Assembly (NCBI RefSeq): GCF_010093535.1
Contig: NW_022985190.1
Coordinates: forward strand, 730,169-794,168
Reading direction: 5' to 3'
Source of the DNA: Lindgomyces ingoldianus
Lineage: Eukaryota; Ascomycota; Dothideomycetes; Pleosporales; Lindgomycetaceae
Length of the DNA: 64,000 bases
This document shows, in pieces, positions 1 through 11,163 of this stretch. How positions within the stretch are numbered: position 1 is the stretch's first letter; each line of letters opens with the position of its first letter. Both the position numbers and the translations under genes were made by a program. The notes beneath the pieces were generated by a model. The model was not told the DNA's origin and made no database searches. It saw only the letters and a program-made list of their open reading frames with translations.

Positions 1-985
1 GAGGAAGCCATAAAAGATATTACATGCGGATCGATCGCCGGTATTGTCGGCAAGTACGTCGAGTATCCTTTCGACACGGTCAAGGTGCGCCTTCAGTCAC
101 AACCGGATCATCTACCCTTACAATTTACCGGACCGCTGGACTGCTTCAAGAAGTCGCTGAAGCAAGATGGATTTATTGGGATATACAGGGGTATAAGCGC
201 ACCGCTGGTCGGCGCCGCGGTGGAGACAAGCTGTCTGTTCTTTAGCGTGAGTCTAGTGGAACAGACTACAGGGGATTCAAGCGATCGGCTCACGCATTTG
301 ACAGTACCGCATAGCGCAGGATGCCATGAAGGCAACCATTTATCCAGAGATGAAGCATGACCCTGAGCAGGAGTTACCGTACTCAACACTGCTCTGGTGT
401 GGCGCCGCGTCGGGTGCATTCACGTCACTCTTCCTCACACCAATCGAATTGGTTAAGTGTAAAATGCAGGTCCTTCCTGCCGCAAACATCGCAAGGCCTG
501 GGATTCTCAACATCATTGGGTCCATTTACCGCCACCAAGGATTGATGGGATATTGGCACGGTCAATTGGGCACCCTCATCCGTGAAACCGGGGGATCTGC
601 AGCCTGGTTTGGCGGCTTTGAGGGCATGAAGCTCTTGTTCAAGAAATTTAGCCATCCTGCACCGGGTCATGAAGGCGATGACCTCCCCGTATACCAGAGA
701 ATGGCGGCCGGAGCCGTCGCAGGCATGTCATACAACTTCCTGTTCTACCCAGCAGACACGATTAAGTCCAGGATGCAGACAGAGGACGTCAAACAAATCA
801 CCGGAGGCAAGTCGACCTTCGGCGCTGTTGGCAGGGTGTTATGGAAGCAACATGGCCTGAAAGGACTCTATCGCGGATGTGGTATTACCGTGGCAAGGTC
901 CGCGCCCAGCTCAGCATTTATTTTCACTGTGTATGAGGAATTGAGGAAGAGGTGGCCTGAGCGATCCATCCATAGAGCGAATTAA
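1..985 (+). CDS. Mitochondrial ornithine carrier (AmcA/Ort1/ARG-13 type), 5' end cut off by the window
   Basis: Two exons are visible: 1-246 and 305-985, with a 58-bp intron 247-304 (donor GTGAGT, acceptor ACAG). They join in frame as ..[13 protein letters not shown].., giving 308 residues. All three mitochondrial carrier signatures (P-x-D/E-x-x-K) are present: PFDTVK near visible residue 23, PIELVK in the middle repeat and PADTIK in the third, each followed by the usual G-rich second helix. Carriers of this family are about 300-330 residues, so only a short N-terminus is missing. By similarity to the fungal amcA/arg-13/ORT1 branch, the protein should exchange ornithine across the inner mitochondrial membrane and link mitochondrial ornithine synthesis to cytosolic arginine synthesis. 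The branch assignment rests on recalled features such as the YRIAQD segment after helix 2; membership of the carrier family itself is certain. Confidence 0.88.
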
Positions 986-1585
986 TTGGCATTTTCATGG
1001 CGTTGAAATCCAGGAGTCGGCATTTACGGAGGGGCACCAGGCACCCGAATAGAGCGCACATGGGGAGCAAACCAAGGATTAGAGTAGCGGCGCTGGACGG
1101 ACTGCATTGTTAGTGATACCAAAAGCTAGGCCAATACTAGATCCATAACCTGATATTTGAATTTATTGATATAACCATCTGAATTGAAAATACGTATAGA
1201 CCCTTTGCACGAGCAACCCCTATGAGCGAAGGGCACATGTAAAATCGCGGCCACAAGATCTAATCTTCACATGTCAAGCACCCCTGTCATGTGGCTGGAC
1301 GGACACAGAGTGTGGGGAAATGGGCTGCCGGTGTTGTGACGCGAGCCGAGGAAGATGCCATTCATCACTCACGACAACGGCGCATGCAAGTTCGCCGAGC
1401 CGGAAACACCACAAGCCTCTCACAACCCGTTCTCAATGGTCCTGTGCACACAGACCCCGTGCTGTTTTCTCCTTCTCTTAATAACATCAACACTGTTGAA
1501 TCGTACCCTCGCCAGCTAGAAGCAATCGCTAAGTCAGCAGACCGAGGTTGGAAGCTCCGAGTCCGAAGCTCGACATAGTATCTCA
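986..1585. other. Intergenic, tandem plus-strand genes
   Basis: This 600-bp interval separates the stop of the carrier gene from the start of the PMP24-type gene. It must hold the 3' UTR of one and the promoter of the other. Open frames here (for example 1,291-1,578) have no recognisable product and lack splice or codon support. No RNA gene or repeat was seen. Confidence 0.5.
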
Positions 1586-2506
1586 ATGGACCGGCTACAG
1601 GCGCTCGAGGTACGGTATCACCAGACAGGGCTTTCGAAAAACTTCCGGGCTAATCTTTTGTATAGTCTGCACTCGAGAAAATAGTCCTGAACCCACAGTA
1701 CCATGACATTCTCACGCTCGTGAAAGGCATCCGCAATGGCATTGTCTATGGGACCAAAGTGCGGTTTCCGCACGCTTTGGTGTCTGATCTCTATCTTCCA
1801 TCATTTTGTACCTCATACTGACATTGTCACTTTATAGAATGATATTTCTCTTCCGCCACGGCTCGTACGTCCCCCAATGTCTCCCCATCCTCCCTTCCCT
1901 CCAGCTCCCACTAACTCTCCACTCCCCTCCTCCCAGATTACGCTCCAAATGCTGGCTCGTCTTCAAAGCCACCCGCCAACATGCCCGCAACCTCGGCCTC
2001 TTTGCTCTTGCATACAAATCTACCATGCTTCTCCTCCGGTACACCTCCCCAACCGGTAAAGAACGCCATTACGACGCATTCCTCGCGGGCCTTTTCGGCG
2101 GCTACATGGTCTTCGGCCGCGACATCCACAACTCAGTTTCCCAACAAATCGTCATATATGTGTTCGCTCGAGTATGTCTAGCGATAGCGAAGCTAGCTGT
2201 GCAACCGCGAGGCGTGGGGAAGATCGAAGGCGGCGGAGGAGGCATGGGTCTAATATCCAACGAGCAGCTCAGGAGAGAAATCACACGGAATGCGTGGCCT
2301 GCTTTTGCGAGTGTGAGTTGGGCTATGGTCATGTATGTCTTCAGATGGCATCCAGAGACTGTGCAGCCCAGTTTGAGGAGTAGTATGCAGTATATGTGGG
2401 TCCTCCAGGGTTATTGCCTTGCGCTAGGCTTTTACTGACTATACTCAGATATGTACAATCGGATCATTGGGATTCGCTAAGGAATTTCGTCTGGCATAAC
2501 AAATGA
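1586..2506 (+). CDS. Peroxisomal membrane protein 4 (PMP24/PXMP4) family, five exons
   Basis: Exons 1586-1609, 1666-1781, 1838-1864, 1937-2395 and 2449-2506 join to 684 nt (227 residues plus TGA). The introns are 56, 56, 72 and 53 bp, all GT..AG. The start gives MDRLQALE, followed by a conserved N-terminal block (ILTLVKGIRNGIVYG..KVRFPHALVM), then FKATRQHARNL, GLFGGYMVFG, QQIVIYVFAR and RWHPETVQPSLRSSMQYIYV, ending DSLRNFVWHNK. This is the Tim17/22-like PMP24 family of integral peroxisomal membrane proteins, whose exact transport role is unsettled. A glycine-rich insertion of about 20 residues after the LAKLAVQ segment is unusual compared with the compact family core. The exon joins were chosen because each one restores a conserved block; reading straight through introns 3 or 4 would insert low-complexity sequence or lose the C-terminus. 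Confidence 0.9.
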
Positions 2507-4268
2507 ACCCGACACAAGGGAAGGAGATGCTGTCTGGGGAGCTAGTTTGTAAGCGACTCACGTTTGCTTCATGTGTATGATTCACTATCCTGTATGATTT
2601 AAACACAGTGGTAACTGCATGAGAGAGACACAGTTTGGAGGGGCGTTTTGCGTGTGTGATCCTCATTGCACTTAGAAGACATGCGAGAAATAGAAATAGA
2701 AGATGTAGAATTACAGCTCTGTTGTACTGCGCTAGGGTCTACCCCGCATGGCTTAATTGCTGCAGAGAACGTTACATCTGCATGACTATCCTGTGCAAAC
2801 GTCATGAAGTTTGCCTACACTATCCCAATTGAGTCGGCGAGGACCATAATCCAATCTAGGAAACCCTAGTCTTGAGGTTGGGTGTAGGATTCAGCGACTG
2901 ATGCTATTCGTCTAACCGCGTATCTGGAGCCCCCGGAGATGCTTCATTCTCTGCCTCAGCTTGCGTCTCGCAGGACCAACAATGCCCAAGAAACCGCACG
3001 CCCGTATGCAATTGATTGGCAGTTGAAATATACTTTAGGCAGACTAGTGTCGAGTGATCCGATGCTGTGCCCTTGAGCAACCCAAAGAGTGTCGTTTACC
3101 ACTGTCCTCCAGAAAGCAGATGACAGCCAGCGCAGTTTTTCTCAGACCGGTCTGTAGTCGGGTCAAAAATACTGCTGCACTCACAACGCAAAAGGAACCC
3201 AACCTAGAAATACCGGCAACAAGCGAAAACGGGCGCACGTGCTGAAATGCACGTGTTCGATTGATGCAGGATCGACTGGGATGGTAAAATAGGGCCACGA
3301 ATGAGGGAGAGAGATAGCCGCGAGCCGGGCGCGGAGGAGAAACAAAAGAGGTGGAGGAACAGGATGGGAGATCGGGGAACGCCTATGAAGATACCGAACG
3401 GCGTAATGTGCGGAGAATGGAGCGGTGAACTAAATAGGAATAGTGCTCAGAAGCAAAAGTTCGGGTTTCTGCTCGGCAGAACTCGTAGCTGGTACCACGT
3501 CAGTCAGGTTGTGGGCTACATGTCATAACTTGAGGTAGTTCGAATTGTCGATGGAGGGTTCAGGAAGCGCGGTTATGTTCGGCCGTGTCAGCCTGACCGG
3601 AGAGTAGAGGTGTGTGACTCGGATACTGATGGATACTTGGGCTGCCATACAAGTACTACTGATGAATTGTGAACTGTAAACAACGTAGGGAACACGGGGA
3701 TGGCTACCGTTGGTGTTGGTGGTGTGGAACTGGGCACGAGGGTCGTTCTCCGCTGCCTTATGGAGGTTATGGGAATTGCAAATCAACATCCACTTCCATA
3801 CAATTGGGTACGCACCTTGGCCAAAGGGACGACGTGTCATCAGTCTTGTAAATCACAGGACCGCTGTGTCCTGCGAAACATGCTCGTCTCGGCTTGCCCG
3901 GGCTTGATCTTCCTTGCGTCAAGAATGCATAAATGTCATCGATTCTCGTTCCCAAGCCCTTCTGTTTCTCTCCCGAATTCTAGCTCTGATTTCTTTCTCT
4001 CTGGCTCTTGTAAGATCTGATCTGTGTTATTCAAAATTCTTCTACTCTTGGAGTCGGTTGGTCTTATCTAACTTGTCCAACTTTCCATGACCGGACCTAC
4101 CTAACTTGAACGATATCCTCCTTACCTTAGAGTACTTTCAGCTTTTTATTGGATTTTATTTTTTGTTGGCCCTCTTCAGAAGTAAGTCACCAACAAGGCC
4201 GTGATATTTGCCGTGAAGGGAAGCTTGGGCATAGCGGGACAAGTGTGGTAGCTACGAGCGCTAATCCA
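2507..4268. other. Intergenic, no recognisable gene
   Basis: About 1.76 kb of normal base composition. Both strands carry only short overlapping open frames with no recognisable domain. The stretch from about 3,950 to 4,150 is rich in C and T and resembles a fungal transcription start and 5' leader for the next gene. An in-frame stop at 4128-4130 limits upstream extension of that gene unless there is a 5' intron. Confidence 0.5.
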
Positions 4269-5066
4269 ATGTTAGCTTTCCATTCACACAACAAATACAA
4301 AAAAGCCCTTACCAACATGCTACACTTTTACGAAACCAACGAGGCACTTTATGAAGCCAGCCAAGAGACAACATCCCGGGACCGGCCTCCCCAATTGAAC
4401 CAGACCGTGTGCGGTTGTTGGAGTGGTAGCGGTTGCAATCACATAGTTGATGAGGGAGTGGATAGTGGGAGAAGTAGTAGTGAAGACGGTGCCTCGACAC
4501 AAATGCTAGAAACGCTTGGTGTTGCTTCTGACCATTCCGAGATAGATGAGGTATTTCCTCCCTGCTCAGACGACCCCGAAGAACATGTGAGCTTGGAATC
4601 CTTTGCGGCCCAACGGTCATCATTCTACCCCGAAGAAGAAATCCGGGAAATTCGAACAAAATTCGGAGGATTCTTGAATAGCACGGAGGGCTTCCGACTC
4701 AGCCAGCATGCGATTGGTATTGAGGAACGACCCATGCACGTGCATCGAGTGCATATTCTCCTCCACGACGGCGATGACGCAGCGAACAGCATGAGAAACG
4801 AACCAAACAGCAGTGACGACCACAGCATTGTAACTTCAGAAAACATGAGTGTTCGTTGTATGTCCCCTGGACCGGGCCTAGGGTCATGGATTGAGGACCG
4901 GGTGAACGGATACCACTTCCTAGACTCCCCTCTTCGACTCACTCCGCAACGCCGATACTGTCGAGGGTTGGTGGCATCGCATCTTGTTTTGCGGGACGAC
5001 ATGGTGTGCGCCGAATCTGCTGAGGGCTTTCTTGAGGATAGTTCTAAGTTTGGTGGCTTCCGTTGA
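4269..5066 (+). CDS. Hypothetical protein with a repeated KFGGF motif
   Basis: The frame is open from 4131 to the stop at 5064-5066. The first in-frame ATG is 4269, giving 265 residues; an upstream non-ATG or spliced start is possible, because the frame is already coding-like from about 4150. I do not recognise the family. The protein is acidic and polar, with a Ser/Asp-rich first half, a segment FYPEEEIREIRTKFGGFL near residue 120, and a C-terminus ending in SSKFGGFR. So the motif E-G-F..K-F-G-G-F occurs twice, once mid-protein and once at the very end. There is no signal peptide or membrane segment. Long uninterrupted length and regular fungal codon use support a real gene. Confidence 0.55.
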   Translation: MLAFHSHNKYKKALTNMLHFYETNEALYEASQETTSRDRPPQLNQTVCGCWSGSGCNHIVDEGVDSGRSSSEDGASTQMLETLGVASDHSEIDEVFPPCSDDPEEHVSLESFAAQRSSFYPEEEIREIRTKFGGFLNSTEGFRLSQHAIGIEERPMHVHRVHILLHDGDDAANSMRNEPNSSDDHSIVTSENMSVRCMSPGPGLGSWIEDRVNGYHFLDSPLRLTPQRRYCRGLVASHLVLRDDMVCAESAEGFLEDSSKFGGFR

Positions 5067-7314
5067 GATACGAATGTTGAAGAAGAGAAACATCTTTGAA
5101 TGTCGACACTCGAAACACCTTGTGACCGACTGTCCTTAAACTAGTTCCTTATTTGGCTCGGGATCATGTTGGTGATATCAAACCAGGAAGTTGGGCGAAA
5201 TTGTATTGATTCGGGCAGGGTTTGGTCTCTCTTTCGATTCCTTTGGGGTTATCAGGGTATCAATCTTAAGGACGACACTAAATTGGAAAATTTCTCTTTT
5301 CTGCACAGGTTTAGTTGGCCAAAGTCTTCTCCAGACACTTGTGATTCGATGTGAACCCGATTGAAATTGCTGAGTCCTGGCAACCTGAGATGGCAATCCA
5401 TTACAACGAAACAAGTGCCCAGGTGAGATTGGAGCCCAGAAATCTATGGTATTCGGTCCTTTGGGTTGGAAGGAAGAATCGGGAGATCCAAAGCCGTTTC
5501 GAATAGGAAGGGAAAGTGGTCGTGCGTGCCCTTACTATACTCATCACTTGGTCTATGCGCAACATACTGCTTTCTCATCAGGTCTGGCCAGAATTGTTGA
5601 ATACCGTCCAGGTGCTCAATGGAAGGCGAGACTTGTGACTTTGACTTGTGCAGAACGCGTGCTCGAGTTATTTGACGATGAAAGGGGTTGATTCCGCTGG
5701 CTTGGCCACGAGTCCACGACGGACGCTTGCTATTGAACGTTTGAAGAATACGAAGGCGCGTGCACTGGTCCATGCCAAAATGAATTCGCACGGCCGTGAA
5801 AATGAGGTTTGAGGCATTATTCACCATTTCGAGATGAGGGTGCTTTCGTGACTCCTGAACACATCAAAGAAAAATCGCGAGCATCAGATGGACATCTCTA
5901 GCTAGTTTGGTCGGCTCATTGCAGCGGTCAGGAATGCAATTCGCTCATCAACCCGCATGGCGTCCGGGAATGGGAGTGTTTTGTGCGTCCGTTGACCAGC
6001 CACGTCCATTGGAAACGGCGCAGATCCCCAAGTGTCCGCTCACCGACGGGTTCCCAGCGAAAGTCTCCTCTGGCCGCATCTGCATAGCATCGTCCATGTC
6101 TCTGTCATCAGACCCTCGACTGGTCCCTCTCACCTTACTTAACACGTTGATTCCGTGCTAGCAGGAATCGTCGGTGGCTGACTGGCTGCGGCGTCGAAGG
6201 CTGAGTCCACCTGTCCAGCTTCGAGCGCTCGTCCTCGCAACTAAATATCGCTTATCAGGGTTCCAGCTGGAATGACTTCGATGCCCCGGATTACACCACC
6301 CCTTTTGCTTCTGTATTATTTATATCTTCTAAATAGACTAGACTGGGCACGCATACGCTGTTCTACTATCTTTCTCAATCCGCTCCGGGTCTCTCCCTGA
6401 TCTGTTCAGCATCGCGCGCTGCTATCGAGGCCTGGCTTGTGAAAGTCCAGAATCCCTGCATTCAACAAGACCACCTCACCCCATACTACGCTATCCCCCG
6501 AGCCTCCGGAGCCTCAATCGACAGTATTAAGCCTCCAAGCGACGTTAACAACGACCTGAACTCAGGCCGTGGAACCAAATTGCGCTATTCGCTTTGTGGT
6601 ACACCTCTTGGTTGAATCCGCTCGCATCCACGGTTCAATACGTCACTGTGTGCTGGGCATGAAAATATTCCTGCTTGACACACCGTACACTGTAGTCTTT
6701 CACATGAAGATACCTCTCCGAGGATCAATTCCTCAGAGGGAGACTTCTCGGGTGAGATAGTCAACTGTCGTGTGCTCGTTGCGGCCTCGACCGACCGGTA
6801 AGGTATGCATTACTCGTCATCATTATCAACCCTTACAAAAGAATCTGCTTTAACATGTGCACAGTTCAGCACAGCAACTCTACGGCAACCCCTCGCACGA
6901 TATATATCTACGAAATACACATAGTGCACAGCCGAACCACGAATACGTGTGGAAGCGGTATTTGGGATCCGAACGAGGTCTGGTCGCAATTGAAATTGAC
7001 GGGCAAAGGGGACCTTCGTAGTCCGCTAGACTGAGGACTTGCAACGAGGCGCGGAGCCTCACTCCGGACGCAACAACTGTCTCCCGATTTCACCCGATAA
7101 CCCCTTTCCCCGCATTCCAGCTGCGCATCCGCACGCCTATCCCACGAGTTTGCCTTGCACTAGTCGCGGATAGTCGACTAGTCCAGTCTCCACGGACAGC
7201 CGACAAGTCAGTCCTACTGTGACAGGACTTGGTAGTGTCAGAGTCACCCCGGGCCATGAGCATAAAGGGGCCTTGATCGACAAATCACATTGGATAGTGA
7301 TATAATAATCCAAA
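5067..7314. other. Long intergenic/leader region
   Basis: About 2.25 kb without a recognisable gene. Open frames at 5,446-5,691 (plus) and 5,444-5,827 (minus) overlap each other and match nothing I know. From about 6,300 to 6,560 the plus strand is pyrimidine-rich and looks like a transcription start or leader. The downstream gene may therefore have a long 5' UTR, possibly with introns. Confidence 0.45.
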
Positions 7315-9309
7315 ATGTCCTCAACACCCCCAAGACGTGTCGAGGTCGAGCCCGTCGAGACTACTGTTAAGTTCTCAAATGGTCATACGCGAAGCCAAAC
7401 AGAGAGCCTTAAGCCTCGACGTCGATTCCCTCCTGAACTGGTAGAGATCACCACCAAGTATAGCCGTCGGCTTGCCCCTGAACCCGTTGGGACTACAGAA
7501 AGATCGAGTCGACGTCTTGCTCCTCAACCCGTGGAAACCACAGTGAAAAGCTGCTGTAACAAAGATACACAACAGCTCACAGGGAACACTGGGAGGAGGT
7601 TCAAACCGGAACCTATAGAGACAATAGCCAGTAGCAGCCGCAAGCAGGAAGGAGACAGGCCACGAATCGTGGAACAATCTTCATCCAAGCTAAAGGAGGA
7701 GGAGCAAAAGCGAGAACCACGAAGATTTGCTCCCCAACTGATTGAAACCGCAAAACGGTCCCGCAAAGCGGGCGACACAAACCCTGCTATTCTGCCTTCT
7801 GATAAGACGGAGGCTATACCTGGCGACAGCACCCAGAGTCTAAAGAAGACGCGAATCCAACCCGCTCCAGCTCCACCTGAGAACACGCCAATCGCCCCCA
7901 CCACCCAAAACCCATTATTCCTAGAAATCGAACGTGGTTGTTCCCCGTTGCTAAGACGTCGCCTTAGCTCTCGCTCCAGTACACGGTCGCACCACTCTTT
8001 CAGGGTGCCGGAACTCGACCCAATTGAGTCGTCTGAGTCGGATGGTTCAAACCCACCATCCCCATCAACGTCTCCTTCTGTCACTTCCGATCACTCGTAC
8101 ATGTACAAAGAGGCGACGCGGATGCGGGAGAGTGTTGATGACAGAGTCTCTGGATATCTGCTTGAACTGGCTGCAAGAGCAGCCGAAAAACAACTCCGGG
8201 AGCAAGCAATGGCAGCTTTCCCAAACGACGAGCACCACGAACCGGTAGATCACTTCATAGACCGTGACCAGTCTGAGTCAGAGCAGGACATTAAACGCAG
8301 ACGGGAATCGTCTTACACTGAAGTCAATTGGGAGTTGGTTGCCATGCAACGGCACCGGGAGAAGCGAGAACAGCAACAGGCAAGTGAGAAAGAAAAGAAG
8401 AAAAAGCGAGAGGCTCAAATAAATAAACCATGGGGCAACGCAGCTGCTTTTTTTGACGCTTCCTCGAACAACAACATTGTTGGGGGATGGCAGAAGGACG
8501 GCGAGCTGGACCAGATGCGGAAAGGCGCACGGCCTCCCATGCTAGGTGGTGACATTAGGTTTCCTCGATGCCCATCTCCCGAACCAGCCCGCTTTGACCC
8601 GACACAAGGATCACATGCTCTGAAAAGTGCGATGTGCTACCTGACCGAGCAAAGCCAGCAAGCAGAAAATGGAGAAGGTCTTTGGTGCGGACAGGACAAA
8701 CCTAGCAAAGGGCCATCCCTTTGGTCGAACGCAGGTAGCCGACCTCCGAGCCGCAACGGCTTGTGGGGTGGTTGTTGTGTTAATTCTGGTCTTACTCCTC
8801 CAAGAGGACCGACCGGTATTCTCACCCCTAAGGTCGAGAACGACAACCCTCTAGATACACCACACTCCACACCAGCTCTCGCCCAACTGCCACCTACCCC
8901 ACCGGCTTCTAACCCGGACATTGCGAGTATAGACGAAAAATTAGCCACTGAGCTTACAATTGAGGAAGAATTTGGTGACGATTTTGTAACTCAGGTGTAC
9001 AACTATCTTTCATTGGGATATCCATCTATTGCATGCACGTTTGATGAGGAGCTAGCCAGGATCTCTCGAATAGAAGTGTCCGAACTTAGGCAGGACGATC
9101 ATCTGGCAACATCAAGAGGATATATACGGTTAGGGGAAGATGGAAACCTCAAAGGCGTAGGAATTACCGAGGAGACATGTGTGCGATGGCGAGCGTTGCG
9201 AGTGTACATTCACGAGTGGGCAAGACAGCAACCACGGATGGTCGCTGGTGGTGATACTACAGCTCAAGCGATTGGAACGGCTGCAAGAAGAGGAAGCTGG
9301 GCGTTCTAG
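7315..9309 (+). CDS. Conserved fungal protein of unknown function with 15-residue RR-x-P-E-P-V-E-T-T repeats
   Basis: A single uninterrupted frame of 664 residues whose ATG follows an AAA context. Its N-terminus carries six copies of a short basic/acidic repeat, RR(F/L)xPEPVETTxKSS, at about residues 7-19, 36-50, 51-65, 66-80, 94-108 and 136-150; the middle three are in perfect 15-residue tandem. A Ser/Pro-rich disordered middle follows, then a strongly charged probable helix (about 332-380, EKREQQQASEKEKKKKRE). Near 545-595 is a more ordered C-terminal block (EEEFGDDFVTQVYNYLSLGYPS). That block and the repeat remind me of uncharacterised Pezizomycotina proteins, but I know no function. There are no membrane segments. 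A largely disordered scaffold or regulator is the most that can be inferred. Confidence 0.8.
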   Translation: MSSTPPRRVEVEPVETTVKFSNGHTRSQTESLKPRRRFPPELVEITTKYSRRLAPEPVGTTERSSRRLAPQPVETTVKSCCNKDTQQLTGNTGRRFKPEPIETIASSSRKQEGDRPRIVEQSSSKLKEEEQKREPRRFAPQLIETAKRSRKAGDTNPAILPSDKTEAIPGDSTQSLKKTRIQPAPAPPENTPIAPTTQNPLFLEIERGCSPLLRRRLSSRSSTRSHHSFRVPELDPIESSESDGSNPPSPSTSPSVTSDHSYMYKEATRMRESVDDRVSGYLLELAARAAEKQLREQAMAAFPNDEHHEPVDHFIDRDQSESEQDIKRRRESSYTEVNWELVAMQRHREKREQQQASEKEKKKKREAQINKPWGNAAAFFDASSNNNIVGGWQKDGELDQMRKGARPPMLGGDIRFPRCPSPEPARFDPTQGSHALKSAMCYLTEQSQQAENGEGLWCGQDKPSKGPSLWSNAGSRPPSRNGLWGGCCVNSGLTPPRGPTGILTPKVENDNPLDTPHSTPALAQLPPTPPASNPDIASIDEKLATELTIEEEFGDDFVTQVYNYLSLGYPSIACTFDEELARISRIEVSELRQDDHLATSRGYIRLGEDGNLKGVGITEETCVRWRALRVYIHEWARQQPRMVAGGDTTAQAIGTAARRGSWAF

Positions 9310-11163
9310 AGAGTCACCGTGCTTTTGTTCAGTAAAAACTGAAATCGTTTCAGCGCATATTCAAGCGATGTTTAAATATCTACGCGATGCTTATTCCTTT
9401 TACTTCGTTTGTTTGGTCCTGTTAACGCAGGCGTTCGCATAAAGGCAATGACCTGGGAGGGTACTCAAACTCGTATGTTTAGTTTTGTTCTTTTCCACTT
9501 CATCGTATATAGTATTATGAGTCTCGGACTTGATCCAAATCGACGTCCAAGCCTTTGAACAACGCCTCTGCAACTTTCATCTACTGGAAATTGGTGAAAC
9601 TGATGCCATTCGTCGGAACATATGAGCGATGCGACACCGAGAGTCGCATCCATTGTGAGCGACAGTTGAAGAAGCATGAAGCTTCTGAGACATGTTAACT
9701 ACTATGGTCTGTGGCCAACTCGCCATCCATCTCCGTGTCCTGGTTGGAAGTTGATCGTTTATTGAGGCGCGTGACATACATGCAGGGAGCACGTGGAGGC
9801 CGTGGGGGGCCTCCCGCCAAAAGTTTTGCTTGGCGTAGTTTCTCTTTTGAGATGTTTCTTTTTTTCCCCTTTATCATTGACATCTCCCCTGTTATTCTCT
9901 CGCAACGCAATTTTCCCCACAGAGCACGCGGTCCTGCGGCTGGATATCAGTGCATCATGACCTTACTTGCATATTGTATCACCTCACCGCGTGGGCATGC
10001 GTGATGGTGCCTTTTTACAACTCTAGCTGTTCTCCAAGCAAAATGTTAGCCTCTACGGTGGGCACCGAGCGGCTCGACTTTTGAGTGCAATACCGAGATT
10101 GATATGCACCCAATACCAGCTTCGAGAAGAGTATTTTGTTGCGAGCTGTCTTGTCGGTTTAACATTATTGCCGATGCTTTCTCAGGTGCTAATTTCAACA
10201 TCTACTTCGGATTCGTGCTTCGTAGAGATACAGTACTGTGTACTACCGCATACCAGTCTTCTCTTAGAAAGTTTTTTAAACACTATTCGCTGACCTTCCG
10301 TTTCAGTTGCGGCGCGATGGTCTTCACGAAGGCCGCACCCGTTGGTTTGGTGTTGTGTCTGTTGTCGCGAGAGGCTTCTCTCTTGCAGGGGACCGGGTTC
10401 GGCTACTGTCATCCCACGCCTCTCGCCAGAGTGCAAGCATTGCTTGTTCTCGCTCACCAATAATGGGCCTTTCATGACCCTTCTCGTTCCCTAGCTCCTG
10501 GTACCTGGCCGACAAAAAACAACTGCACCTTGTCAACTCTAGCAATGCTCGTGAAATTGTTGGCCAACCCCCGTGGCGTTGTGAGCTTGATAGAGCGGCG
10601 GCTGCAGGTGGCTTCCTAGGAACGTGGTGCAGATAGCCCTTCTAATGGGCGACTATTAGAGATTGCAGCTATTGGTAAAATATGGGCTGAGAGCGGCAGT
10701 TGAGATCGTCGTTAGAAGAAATGCCTGGAAGCTAATCTAGTTGGATAGCCACATTTCCTTTTGGAAGTTCAGCATGTCCCTAAATTCCCGAGGAAAACAG
10801 AAGCCTTCTCCGTCTCTAGCTGCGAGACCATTTTCCACAGCACACTCGCTTGTGGGGGTATCCTCCGTCTCCTCAAAGCTATCCACAGCTCATAGATAGC
10901 AAGAATAATAGTGTGTGGATTCCCCAGGTTTACCCTCCGCCCAGGCCTGTCACCATCATCACAGTCATGGCTATCCTACCTTGACTCCATTATATCTTCG
11001 GGGCTTCCTACATACCCGTCCTCATACATGCGTCCAAGCTTTAAATAAGCTAGTCCCCTCATTCCCCCACCAACTCAGCTCGTAACACTCATTCTTCGGT
11101 GTATCTCTAGCAGTGTATCTCTCCCTGTCTATCTCTTGGCTGTTTCTTCTTCAAAACGCCGCC
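9310..11163. other. Intergenic, 3' UTR and promoter of the rhodopsin-domain gene
   Basis: About 1.85 kb of ordinary composition. Open frames at 9,711-10,004, 10,104-10,463 and 10,182-10,475 overlap in different frames and have no recognisable product. The last 100 bp before 11,164 are C/T-rich and run straight into a strong start context (GCCGCCATGG). Confidence 0.5.
11038..11051 (+). promoter_or_regulatory. Possible TATA-like core promoter element
   Basis: The sequence AGCTTTAAATAAGC lies about 120 bp upstream of the rhodopsin-domain start codon and is followed by a pyrimidine-rich leader with repeated GTATCTCT motifs. Spacing and context fit a fungal core promoter; this is inference from position only. 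Confidence 0.3.

Noticed and set aside
5444..5827. 127-codon minus-strand frame between genes
   Set aside because: No recognisable domain, overlapped by another frame on the plus strand, no splice or context support.
7524..8084. 186-codon minus-strand frame antisense to the 664-residue protein
   Set aside because: It is a shadow of the GC-rich repeat-bearing coding strand; the plus frame is longer and carries the repeats and conserved C-terminal block.
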